This document shows, piece after piece, positions 1 through 8,227 of a DNA stretch of 64,000 bases (the stretch's first letter is position 1; each line of letters starts with the position of its first letter). The stretch is from an uncultured Bacteroides sp. (GTDB lineage Bacteria; Bacteroidota; Bacteroidia; Bacteroidales; Bacteroidaceae), in NCBI RefSeq assembly GCF_963666545.1, contig NZ_OY762899.1:2604001-2668000 (forward strand), given 5' to 3'. Under the pieces are notes generated by a model that was not told where the DNA came from, searched no databases, and worked only from the letters and a program-made list of their open reading frames with translations. A program made the translations under genes and the position numbers.

Positions 1-315
1 GCTGCACATGATCAAGAGCTTACAGCCTATGCCATGCAACGTCTCAAAGAAATAGAAGGAATGCGTATTTTTGGAGAGGCAGAACACAAGAGTAGTGTTA
101 TTTCTTTCTTGGTTGGTAATATTCACCATTTTGACATGGGTACTTTACTCGATCGTTTAGGGATCGCTGTACGTACCGGGCATCATTGTGCAGAACCGTT
201 AATGCGACGATTGGGCATCGAAGGTACCGTTCGTGCTTCTTTGGCACTCTACAATACAAAGGAGGAAATTGATGGACTGATTGCCGGAATAGAAAGAGTC
301 AGAAAAATGTTTTAG
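1..315 (+). CDS. sufS: Cysteine desulfurase, SufS type (3' end only)
   Basis: The reading frame is open from the first base of the window, so only the last 104 residues or so are present. The active-site segment RTGHHCAEPLMRRLG is the SufS-type motif: its cysteine carries the persulfide taken from L-cysteine and passed to the Fe-S assembly scaffold. The C-terminal small domain (VRASLALYNTKEEID) also fits group II PLP-dependent desulfurases. The PLP-binding lysine domain lies upstream, outside the window, so an unrelated class V aminotransferase is not formally excluded, but the HHCAEP motif makes SufS much the best call. Confidence 0.9.
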   Translation, partial: AAHDQELTAYAMQRLKEIEGMRIFGEAEHKSSVISFLVGNIHHFDMGTLLDRLGIAVRTGHHCAEPLMRRLGIEGTVRASLALYNTKEEIDGLIAGIERVRKMF

Positions 316-379
316 TACTTGCAATTAAGTGTATACTTGTTGCGTCTAATAGGTCGTAAACTATTAAATAAAAAGAACT

Positions 380-700
380 ATGTTACTAACTACAACTTCA
401 GTTATCGAAGGAAAACGAATAACCAATTATTATGGCATTGTGTCCGGAGAGACTATTATTGGTGCCAATGTATTTCGTGATATCTTTGCGAGCATTCGCG
501 ATATTGTGGGTGGACGTTCAGGCTCTTATGAAGAAGTTCTTCGTGAGGCTAAAGAAACAGCACTCAGAGAGATGGAAGAGCAAGCAGCACGTATGGGAGC
601 TAACGCTGTAATCGGAGTTGATCTTGATTACGAAACAGTAGGTGGCAGTGGCAGTATGCTGATGGTTACTGCCTGCGGAACAGCTGTTTCTATGGAGTAA
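380..700 (+). CDS. UPF0145 / YbjQ-like protein
   Basis: A 106-residue protein of the YbjQ/UPF0145 family, the usual full length for that family. It shows the family pattern: an early [21 protein letters not shown] strand region, a central helix rich in Arg and Glu ([18 protein letters not shown]), then [16 protein letters not shown]. Members form small oligomeric rings and are often annotated as heavy-metal binding, but no biochemical role is established. It lies 64 bp after the sufS-type gene on the same strand and is followed by a strong hairpin, so it may be the last gene of that transcript. Confidence 0.8.
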   Translation: MLLTTTSVIEGKRITNYYGIVSGETIIGANVFRDIFASIRDIVGGRSGSYEEVLREAKETALREMEEQAARMGANAVIGVDLDYETVGGSGSMLMVTACGTAVSME

Positions 701-728
701 CTCAATAGTTTAAAGAAGTAGGTTACTA

Positions 729-772
729 ATGACTTCTGTAGATAAAAAATATTTTTAATCTACAGAAGTCAT
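729..772. terminator. Bidirectional terminator hairpin
   Basis: A perfect 15-bp inverted repeat (729-743 with 758-772) encloses an A/T-rich loop that can extend the stem. It sits between the convergent UPF0145 gene and the S9 peptidase gene that ends the PUL, so it can serve both strands. The plus-strand exit is T-rich. Confidence 0.75.
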
Positions 773-831
773 CTTTGTTTCTGCTCTTCTCTTCTTGAGA
801 TTTTCTTGTAAAGAGAAGACTTCGCAGAGTC

Positions 832-3054
832 TTACCACTTCGGAGGATTTACATTTAATAAATTGCGCACAAAGAAATCATATCGTTTATGTTCTCCATA
901 ATCTCCTCCCATTGTATGATTAGAGCCTGGAATTACGACTAACTCAAAGTCTTTCTTTGCTTTTATTAGTGCGTTGACCACCTGCATGGTTGAGGCCGGA
1001 TCTACATTGTCATCCATTTCTCCTACTACTAGCATTAGCGGACGTTTAAGTAAATGTGCATTGACTACGTTTGAAGATTCTTCGTATTGCTTCTCTATAG
1101 GATAGCCCATCCATTGTTCATTCCACCAGATTTTATCCATGCGGTTGTCGTGACATCCGCAAGAAGAGTAGGCTGCTTTGTAGAAATCAGGATATAGCAA
1201 GAGGGCATTGGTCGATTCTTGCCCACCGGCAGATGCACCGAAGATGCCTACCCGACTGACATCCATATATGGGTATTTGGTTGCTGCTGCTTTTATCCAT
1301 GCTATTCGGTCGGGTAACCCGGCATCTTTCAGATTCTTATAGCATACATCCTCAAATGTTTTGGAACGGAAAGAAGTTCCCATTCCATCGAGTTGTACTA
1401 CGATAAATCCTAATTCTGCCAAGCCGGACATAGACCAATTATATGCTGAAAAAGATTTAGGAGTGTATTGACTACCAGGCCCGGCATAAATATATTCAAT
1501 AATCGGATACTTCTTCCCGGGATCAAAGTTCGTTGGCCTGAAGATGACACCCCACATATCCGTTTTGCCGTCTCTTCCTTTAGCCGAAAAGACCTCAGGA
1601 GCCCGCCATCCAGTCTTTACTAATTCGCTTATGTCCGCAGTCTCTAGCGGCATAATGATCTTTCCGTCGCTTGCACTACGAAGAACGGCAACCGGAGCTT
1701 TATCCACCAAAGAATATACATCCACCAAAGATTTCATATCTGTAGAGAATGTAGCCTGATGCATTCCTTCCTCCGGTGTGAGGCAGATTAACCCGCTTCC
1801 ATCGAAGTTAATGCGATAATATCTGAGAAGATAAGGATCCTCATTGGGCACCATGCCATTGGCTGAGAAGTAGATGATCTGATTTTGTTCGTCAACGTGT
1901 ATCACGTCGCGTACATACCATTCGCCTTTGGTTATTTGATTTTTCACTTTACCTGTGTGTCGATCGTATAAATACAAGTGATTCCAATTATCACGTTCGC
2001 TCATCCAGATAATTTCGTTTCCATTAGTAAGATCCTCCCGGAAGTAGCGGTTGTAATTTACAAAGGTCTTGCTAGTCTCTTCGATAATAGTGCTCACTTT
2101 TCCGGTTTCTGCCGATAGCTCCAATACTCTGAATGTCTGATGTCCACGTTCATTATATTCGAATAGAATGTTCTTACTGGCGGCATCCCATTCCAATCCT
2201 CTCACTTCGAACTGACTGTTGAAGAGATCAGTAGAAGGAACGTGAGCTTCGTCGCCATTTACATTGAAAATACGAGGGCATCTGAATGGTAACGCATCGC
2301 CTGGTTTGGTGTATTCGCGTTTATGAAGCTTGGGTTGCAATTGATCCTCCGGAGATGACTCTACAAAATAGATATATCGCTTCTCTGCCGGGCGAACTTT
2401 CATCACGGCCACCTTCTTTGAGTCGGGTGACCATTGGATATAAGCCGAGTAGAATTCGCCCGGAGAACCGTCGAAACTCAGTGCCTTTTCTTTTCCCGAT
2501 GTATTCTCCTTCACATACACATTCTGATTTTTGATAAATGCCGTCTTTGTTCCGTCGGGAGAAACCACAGGTTCACCCTTACTTTCATCACCGGCTTCAG
2601 CCCAATAATTGGCAGTAGGCTTCTCTATTTTTCCTTCATCTTTTAGTAGATCTTTTCTCTCAAAATACATCCACTTATGATCGTTTTGTACAAAACGGAT
2701 TGTGTCGTGAGTAGCATTTATCCCCAATTGCTGAAGATTCAGGTTGTTTGCTTCTATTTTGCTCTGCGTTGCAGAAGAAAGTTGTTTAGCCAGCTTTTGG
2801 TGATTAAAGAACTCTTTTTTTGTTTTTTTTACTGCGTCGACAATCACATAAACTCTTCCTTCAGGAGTGACCCTTACATACCAAAATTGATTGGTATTGT
2901 TTATCCACTGAGGTCGCACATCCGAATAGAATACTTTATTTTTCCATTTTTGGTTCAACGTAAAGGCACGCTGATAGTCTTCTGCCGTGCCTTGTGCATA
3001 GAGTACATTGATAGAAATCAATGCGCTGATAGTCCATAATATTGCTTTCTTCAT
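832..3054 (-). CDS. Secreted S9-family prolyl oligopeptidase / dipeptidyl peptidase IV-like
   Basis: A 740-residue serine peptidase with an N-terminal signal peptide ending near VLYAQ. Residues about 80-470 form the DPP-IV-type beta-propeller, and the C-terminal alpha/beta-hydrolase holds the triad: Ser608 in GASAGG, Asp681 in EMDDNV and His713 in GSNHTMGG. Enzymes of this family cleave next to proline, commonly releasing X-Pro dipeptides in the periplasm. It is the last gene of the leftward PUL, 16 bp after GH127, so it is probably co-transcribed with the glycosidases. I infer that it trims proline-rich peptides left after sugar removal. Exact specificity (DPP-IV, DPP-like or oligopeptidase) cannot be told from sequence. 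Confidence 0.88.
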   Translation of the reverse strand: MKKAILWTISALISINVLYAQGTAEDYQRAFTLNQKWKNKVFYSDVRPQWINNTNQFWYVRVTPEGRVYVIVDAVKKTKKEFFNHQKLAKQLSSATQSKIEANNLNLQQLGINATHDTIRFVQNDHKWMYFERKDLLKDEGKIEKPTANYWAEAGDESKGEPVVSPDGTKTAFIKNQNVYVKENTSGKEKALSFDGSPGEFYSAYIQWSPDSKKVAVMKVRPAEKRYIYFVESSPEDQLQPKLHKREYTKPGDALPFRCPRIFNVNGDEAHVPSTDLFNSQFEVRGLEWDAASKNILFEYNERGHQTFRVLELSAETGKVSTIIEETSKTFVNYNRYFREDLTNGNEIIWMSERDNWNHLYLYDRHTGKVKNQITKGEWYVRDVIHVDEQNQIIYFSANGMVPNEDPYLLRYYRINFDGSGLICLTPEEGMHQATFSTDMKSLVDVYSLVDKAPVAVLRSASDGKIIMPLETADISELVKTGWRAPEVFSAKGRDGKTDMWGVIFRPTNFDPGKKYPIIEYIYAGPGSQYTPKSFSAYNWSMSGLAELGFIVVQLDGMGTSFRSKTFEDVCYKNLKDAGLPDRIAWIKAAATKYPYMDVSRVGIFGASAGGQESTNALLLYPDFYKAAYSSCGCHDNRMDKIWWNEQWMGYPIEKQYEESSNVVNAHLLKRPLMLVVGEMDDNVDPASTMQVVNALIKAKKDFELVVIPGSNHTMGGDYGEHKRYDFFVRNLLNVNPPKW

Positions 3055-3070
3055 AAGTTATTTGGTTGAG

Positions 3071-5476
3071 TTATTCTACTTCCCATTCAAAAATTCCCGA
3101 TGCATTCTTTTCCGGAAGCTTCACCTCTAATTTCATTTCTGTGGTTGTAACGGGCTTGAAGAGAACTTCATTACCAACACCTTTCTCTGTTCCATAAATC
3201 GTGGTATTGTCCACTGTCTTCCATTCTCCCGAAGTGGTTTTATAATATAGCTTCCATGATTCAGGAACCCGGCAACCTCCCCATGGACCATCATCATACC
3301 AGTATACAGTGGATCGTGAAGTAGTTTTAGCATCCTGAAATTTATATGCTATCCATTCGGTTGTTCCCTCTTTAGGCCACCAGTGGTAGTAAGGAACCGA
3401 ACGATCATTCTCATCTTTTGGAAGGAGTTGATCGTTAATGGCTGTAATAGATTTCACATTGTGCGAAGCCGTTATTTTACTTTCGGATGCAATAGTGGGA
3501 GGTAAGCTAGCCCTCGTTGCGCTCAAGTCAATAGGTAACCAAACGGCCATTTCTCCACTTCCGCGATGTGCCCAAGCGTAGTAAGGAATCATGTTCAACT
3601 TCACATCCTTAGTAACTAAACGACCGCTTTCATCGTAACTCAACGTTTGCGCATCGGTTTGAATCATGTTAATGCCATAAAGCAAATCAGGTTTTGAGAT
3701 CACGTTGAATTGGGGCTTTTTATTCACTAATACACTGAGCACACTAAAGTCATTGTCCGGCCATTCGGCGCAGTATACCAAAGGGCCACGTTCTATAGCG
3801 ACCTTTCCTCTATCAGCTTCTACCAGCGAGTGTGCTTTTACAGTTCGCGCTTCCATGTCAAAATGAACTTCAACGCGGTCTCCTTTTTTCCAGATACGAT
3901 TGATCGTGAAGTATCCTTTTTCAGTACTTCCTTCTATTTCCTGTCCATTTACTTTTATGGTATATCCCAATTCTTTCTTGTCTGAATAACTGTATAAGTT
4001 ACCCGGAACAACAGAGCCTTGTACCCAGCCCGGAACACGAATTTTGAGGTTAAACGGCTGTTTACCGCTAGGAGAAACTTCTAGTTTAATATCTCCCGTC
4101 CACGGATAATTGGTTTCTTGTTTTAGTGTTACAGCTTTTCCGTTCACTTTCAAATTAGCGTCGTTTCCCATAAAGAGATTTACATACACATCACTGTTGT
4201 GCACAGCATATACGTACCCTGGAACGGAAGGTATAAAGCGACAGATGTTTGACGGGCAGCAAGCACAACCAAACCACGGCTGACGTTGATGTTGTCCGAT
4301 AGATTCCAATGGGTTAGGGTAGAAGAACCCGCCGCCATCGAGTGATACTCCGGAAATCAATCCGTTATAAAGCGTACGTTCCAATACATCGTAATATTTA
4401 GATTCTCCATGAAGAAGGAATAAACGATAGTTTAAGTACACATTTCCTATCGCGGCACAAGTTTCGCAATAAGCTGACATGTTTGGTAGCTCATAATTTT
4501 CTCCGAATGCCTCTCCATTACCTGTTGCTCCGGTACCTCCGGTAAGGTAAAGCTTCTTGTTTACAATGTTATCCCAAATTTTATCGATAGCATGAATGTA
4601 GGCCGAGTCTCCAGTTAGTGCGGCTACGTCTGCCATCCCGGAATACATATAAGCTGCCCGCACGGCATGTCCTACTGCTTCATCTTGCTTAAAGATTGGT
4701 TCATGTGCTTGACTATACGCATCTTTTCGTTCGGTATATCCTCTTTTGTCGAGAAAGAATTTAGCTTCATTGAGATATTTCTTATCGCCGGTGATTAAAT
4801 AAAGTTTGGCAAGCGCCATCTCGGCTATTTGGTGGCCCGGTACAACAATCAACTGCTCGGGCTTATCGCCAATGGCATGGCATACACAGTCAGCATATTT
4901 AATAGCTATATCAAGGAAATTACGTTTGCCTGTAGCCTGATAATGAGCAATAGCCCCTTCTACCATATGTCCCAAATTATACAACTCGTGACTTAAATCT
5001 TCTTCTTTCTCCCAACGTTTGCTTCCTGCCCATTCGTGTGGATGCTTTGGGTTTTGCGTGCGTGCGGTGTACAAATAGCCATCCGGCTCCTGAGCGGCAG
5101 CAACAATTACCAATACACTATCGATGTATTTGTCCAGTTTCTTATTTGGGTACATTTGCATAGAATAACTAGCACCCTCAATTGTTTTGTATACATCTGT
5201 ATCGTCAAAAGAAAATCCATTAACTTTGATTGTGTCACTTGGGTGAGCTGCTCGTACAAAGTTTAGATAGCGACCTGTTTCTTCGCACTTGCTAAAAGCA
5301 AGAGGTATGGTGACTTCGCGGCTTGCTTTGAGTCGTTGTCCCCAGAAAGAATCAGTCACCTTCACTGCGGTAAAAGGCACAGGCGCAAAAGGATAGCCTG
5401 TATTATCATGCTTCTTCTGAGCATTGGCAGCGAGCGTTATGGTCGCCAATGTAATAGCAAATAATGTTTTTCTCAT
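3071..5476 (-). CDS. GH127 beta-L-arabinofuranosidase family protein (distal copy)
   Basis: An 801-residue protein with a type I signal peptide (cleavage near LAANAQ) and a full GH127 (DUF1680) alpha/alpha-barrel. The unusual zinc-cysteine active site of GH127 is intact: Glu338 and Cys340 in AYCETCAA, and Cys406 and Cys407 in FGCACCP. In the family type enzyme HypBA1 these positions bind zinc and provide the cysteine nucleophile. The last 130 residues or so form an extra beta-rich domain. Known members remove beta-L-arabinofuranose, including sugars derived from hydroxyproline-linked arabino-oligosaccharides. It lies between GH43 and the S9 peptidase with gaps of about 20 bp. A second, lipidated paralogue opens the PUL at 18372-20807. 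Confidence 0.9.
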   Translation of the reverse strand: MRKTLFAITLATITLAANAQKKHDNTGYPFAPVPFTAVKVTDSFWGQRLKASREVTIPLAFSKCEETGRYLNFVRAAHPSDTIKVNGFSFDDTDVYKTIEGASYSMQMYPNKKLDKYIDSVLVIVAAAQEPDGYLYTARTQNPKHPHEWAGSKRWEKEEDLSHELYNLGHMVEGAIAHYQATGKRNFLDIAIKYADCVCHAIGDKPEQLIVVPGHQIAEMALAKLYLITGDKKYLNEAKFFLDKRGYTERKDAYSQAHEPIFKQDEAVGHAVRAAYMYSGMADVAALTGDSAYIHAIDKIWDNIVNKKLYLTGGTGATGNGEAFGENYELPNMSAYCETCAAIGNVYLNYRLFLLHGESKYYDVLERTLYNGLISGVSLDGGGFFYPNPLESIGQHQRQPWFGCACCPSNICRFIPSVPGYVYAVHNSDVYVNLFMGNDANLKVNGKAVTLKQETNYPWTGDIKLEVSPSGKQPFNLKIRVPGWVQGSVVPGNLYSYSDKKELGYTIKVNGQEIEGSTEKGYFTINRIWKKGDRVEVHFDMEARTVKAHSLVEADRGKVAIERGPLVYCAEWPDNDFSVLSVLVNKKPQFNVISKPDLLYGINMIQTDAQTLSYDESGRLVTKDVKLNMIPYYAWAHRGSGEMAVWLPIDLSATRASLPPTIASESKITASHNVKSITAINDQLLPKDENDRSVPYYHWWPKEGTTEWIAYKFQDAKTTSRSTVYWYDDGPWGGCRVPESWKLYYKTTSGEWKTVDNTTIYGTEKGVGNEVLFKPVTTTEMKLEVKLPEKNASGIFEWEVE

Positions 5477-5496
5477 GATAGGTATAGTCTTTTAAT

Positions 5497-7551
5497 TTAT
5501 AATCCGTTTTGAATCTCTTTTTCACTAAAAGGTATATCATATACTTTTAAAGAGTGAAGATAACCTGTAAAAGGCCAGTCACCAATAGCTGTTTTGCCAA
5601 GTGTGATGTATTCTCCCTTAGGCAAAAGTAATACAATATTTTTTTCCTTCATCTTTTTCCCATTAAGATATACTTTTTCTACGTATCCATCGTAAGTAAT
5701 GACCCAATGTTGCCACCCTCCGTTCTTCACTATTTCAGAAAAGCCCATATCTTCAAACCATCCAAAGTGGCAAACGACGCCGCATCGTGGTTCCGTGCCG
5801 TTACATAGCATGATCTTTTCCAATTCTCCTTCCGATGAAACCAGATCGACAATGCATTCGTTTACGTTGGCTTGCGGATTAAAAACCCATGCTTCGAGCG
5901 TATATGGAGCACTGTCTTTCATTGTTTCGGGCAGACTGAAGTTTGATTTAAACCACTGTGTGCTGTCAAAAGCAAATGCTTTGAATTGGCCTTTCATTAC
6001 GATGGGCAGTGAAGATGTTTCGCTTGTAAATACTCCTTTACCTATGCGATTCTTTATGCTTCTAATGGAATCACCTACTTTGTAGTCGTCAGCTTTGATA
6101 TCAAGGAACAATCCTACTCGTTTAGTTGATGCCGGAGTTGGGAGATCCCCGTTCTGATCGTTATCAGCAAATACTTTGATATTCCATATTGCTCCGAACT
6201 GTCCACCCTTTTGCCCACCCGTCACAGTTAATCGTACGTAGCGAGCCTTTGTATTGCCAAAGTCGGCCATTGGACTACCTGCCAGCCGATTGTCTCGCTT
6301 GTCTGCAAAGATGGTCCACTCTTTGCCGTTCGTAGAAGTCTCTATCAGGTATTGATAAAAAGAGGTCGGATATTCAAACTGTGTCCAAATGCGACGTACG
6401 GGTTGAACCTTCTTTAAATCAATTTCAATCCACTCTTTTCCACAAGTACGAGGTCTCCACAGAGTTGCGTTGTTATCGTCTACTGCGTATTCCGGTTTAA
6501 AAGATTCATTGTAATACGAAGACGCTTTCACTGATTTACCCAGTGCAAGATTAGGAGAAAGATTGGTTGACGGCTGTAAGCAGCCAACTCCCAGGTGTCC
6601 GGCATCTACCCTTTCTATTGTTCCGTCTTCACTGAAGATCAGTTTATCAATCGCTATCTGCCGATGCATTCCGCGAGTAGACTGTGGGATGTTGTGTCGG
6701 TGATACACGATGTAGTAGTCATCACCCTCTTGAAGAATGCTGTGGTGACCCGGTCCATGTATGGTACTATCTGCATTCGTTGATAAGATTGGATTATTCT
6801 TTCCAAAGGTGAATGGACCCATTGGTCCTACCTTGCTAGTGGCATATTGCACACGATACGTATGGTCATGACAAGATCCCGATGAATACATGAAATAATA
6901 GATTCCATTTCTTTTCATCATAAAAGGAGCTTCAAAGAAATCCGTAGCCTCCGTGTTGGGGATGAGGTGTGTTTGGGTAAAGCTTTTCATATCATCCGAA
7001 AGTTTACCTACTCCGCAACCAAAACCTTTGTAAATGCCCCAAGTACCCCAATAAAGATACGTGGAGCCATCTTCATCAACAAATGACTGCCCATCCAGAG
7101 TTATAGCATTAACTACAAACCGATCGGGAACCAATACCGTTGCATCATCTCCTAATATATTATGCCAAGGGCCTATGGGTGTGTCCGAAACGCCGCAATA
7201 GATTTTACAAGGTTCGCAGTAGTACATGTAGTATTTACCATCTTTTCCTTGCATCACGTCCGGTGCCCAGATATGATAGGTCGTCGGCCAGTTCATGAAT
7301 ATCATCGTCCAGTTCTGAAAATCCTTAGACGTCCACACCACCGATGGACCTAATCCTCCTCCATTCCCATCAGTCGTTGCATAGATATAATAAGTATCAC
7401 CGAACTTCTTAATCGTAGGATCGGCAAAGTATCCCGGAATAATAGGGTTCCCATTGCTCGGAGCATTCCATGCTGTCTGTTGTGATGAAGTAGGCGTAAT
7501 GTAACAAAAAAAATAGAGCAACGGGAAGAATATGTGGCGTAACTTTCTCAT
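5497..7551 (-). CDS. GH43 glycosidase with F5/8-type C and LamG-like domains
   Basis: A 684-residue secreted protein: signal peptide (about 1-24), five-bladed GH43 propeller (about 35-325), a galactose-binding-like F5/8 type C domain (about 335-465), and a concanavalin/LamG-like domain at the C terminus (about 490-684). The GH43 acidic triad is visible: Asp44 in YFADPT, Asp153 in LDGQSF and Glu207 in FFEAPF. GH43 covers alpha-L-arabinofuranosidase, xylosidase and galactan-acting enzymes. Neighbouring GH127, GH97 and GH27 genes favour arabinose or galactose release, but I cannot assign the subfamily. It follows the zinc-peptidase module by 10 bp and precedes GH127 by 20 bp, so this is a tight operon. 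Confidence 0.87.
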   Translation of the reverse strand: MRKLRHIFFPLLYFFCYITPTSSQQTAWNAPSNGNPIIPGYFADPTIKKFGDTYYIYATTDGNGGGLGPSVVWTSKDFQNWTMIFMNWPTTYHIWAPDVMQGKDGKYYMYYCEPCKIYCGVSDTPIGPWHNILGDDATVLVPDRFVVNAITLDGQSFVDEDGSTYLYWGTWGIYKGFGCGVGKLSDDMKSFTQTHLIPNTEATDFFEAPFMMKRNGIYYFMYSSGSCHDHTYRVQYATSKVGPMGPFTFGKNNPILSTNADSTIHGPGHHSILQEGDDYYIVYHRHNIPQSTRGMHRQIAIDKLIFSEDGTIERVDAGHLGVGCLQPSTNLSPNLALGKSVKASSYYNESFKPEYAVDDNNATLWRPRTCGKEWIEIDLKKVQPVRRIWTQFEYPTSFYQYLIETSTNGKEWTIFADKRDNRLAGSPMADFGNTKARYVRLTVTGGQKGGQFGAIWNIKVFADNDQNGDLPTPASTKRVGLFLDIKADDYKVGDSIRSIKNRIGKGVFTSETSSLPIVMKGQFKAFAFDSTQWFKSNFSLPETMKDSAPYTLEAWVFNPQANVNECIVDLVSSEGELEKIMLCNGTEPRCGVVCHFGWFEDMGFSEIVKNGGWQHWVITYDGYVEKVYLNGKKMKEKNIVLLLPKGEYITLGKTAIGDWPFTGYLHSLKVYDIPFSEKEIQNGL

Positions 7552-7561
7552 AAGTTAATTA

Positions 7562-8227
7562 TTAAAGATGAATTTGGTTACAAATAGGGAGATCCGTTTC
7601 GTAAAAGTAGTTTAGTAGTAACTGATACATTTCCGGATCATATTCTTTTAATTTTTCTCTTCTGTTTATGGAATTATGTACCCCATTGGGTTTTTCTGAA
7701 TACCGGTTGCAGTTGAAGAAAGATTGCACTGTTTCTGCAAAATACTCCTCTTTGTTAGATAGTGCATAAGTATTCTTCCATCGTCCTTTTTCTATGGCAT
7801 GTTTCATCACCGTCTCTAACTTATTATTAAAATCAGGATCGGTTCCTACAATACCAACCGTATGTATTAGGTGGGCAAATTCATGAATCAGAATGTTCTC
7901 TCCTTCATAACGATCTCCAGGTAGACAAATTAAGTTCTCTTCTCCGCAACTCGAACTGAGATCATCCTCGGGTGCACCACCAAATCCTCGGGCCCGTTTA
8001 TTCCAGTAAGCAATGCTATCCGGTGAATTGCAAATATGAGCATATTCAGGTATGTCACAAACTTCTTCTTTTTCGCCGATAACCATGAAGCGACAATGTT
8101 TTTTCACCATGTAAGCCTTTATATCCTCTCGTTTAGCAAGCATTCCCACAATGATTTTACGTGCTACTTTCAGAGCCTCATCATCTACTTTCTCCGATGA
8201 AATGACTGGTATTCCATCGGCATCCAT
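7562..8227 (-). CDS. Zinc-peptidase-like module (HEFAH), out of frame with GH97
   Basis: A 221-codon frame encoding a putative metallopeptidase: HEFAH at residues 115-119, and a downstream helix EYFAETVQSFF (about 161-171) that could supply the third, glutamate, zinc ligand as in gluzincin-like folds. It has no signal peptide of its own and its first ATG lies inside the GH97 gene, overlapping it by 47 bp in another frame. The GH97 frame just upstream reads AAFYKK; removing one A from a 7-A run would join it directly to YMDADGIPV. I infer that this is the C-terminal module of a GH97-peptidase fusion of about 915 residues, separated by a frameshift that is either real (slippage or mutation) or a sequencing error. 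I do not recognise a named family with certainty. Confidence 0.7.
   Translation of the reverse strand: MDADGIPVISSEKVDDEALKVARKIIVGMLAKREDIKAYMVKKHCRFMVIGEKEEVCDIPEYAHICNSPDSIAYWNKRARGFGGAPEDDLSSSCGEENLICLPGDRYEGENILIHEFAHLIHTVGIVGTDPDFNNKLETVMKHAIEKGRWKNTYALSNKEEYFAETVQSFFNCNRYSEKPNGVHNSINRREKLKEYDPEMYQLLLNYFYETDLPICNQIHL

Noticed and set aside
785-833. Further small inverted repeats after the 729-772 terminator
   Set aside because: Two short stems (TCTTCTCTT/AAGAGAAGA and AAGACT/AGTCTT) overlap each other and the S9 stop codon, with no U tract; likely chance.
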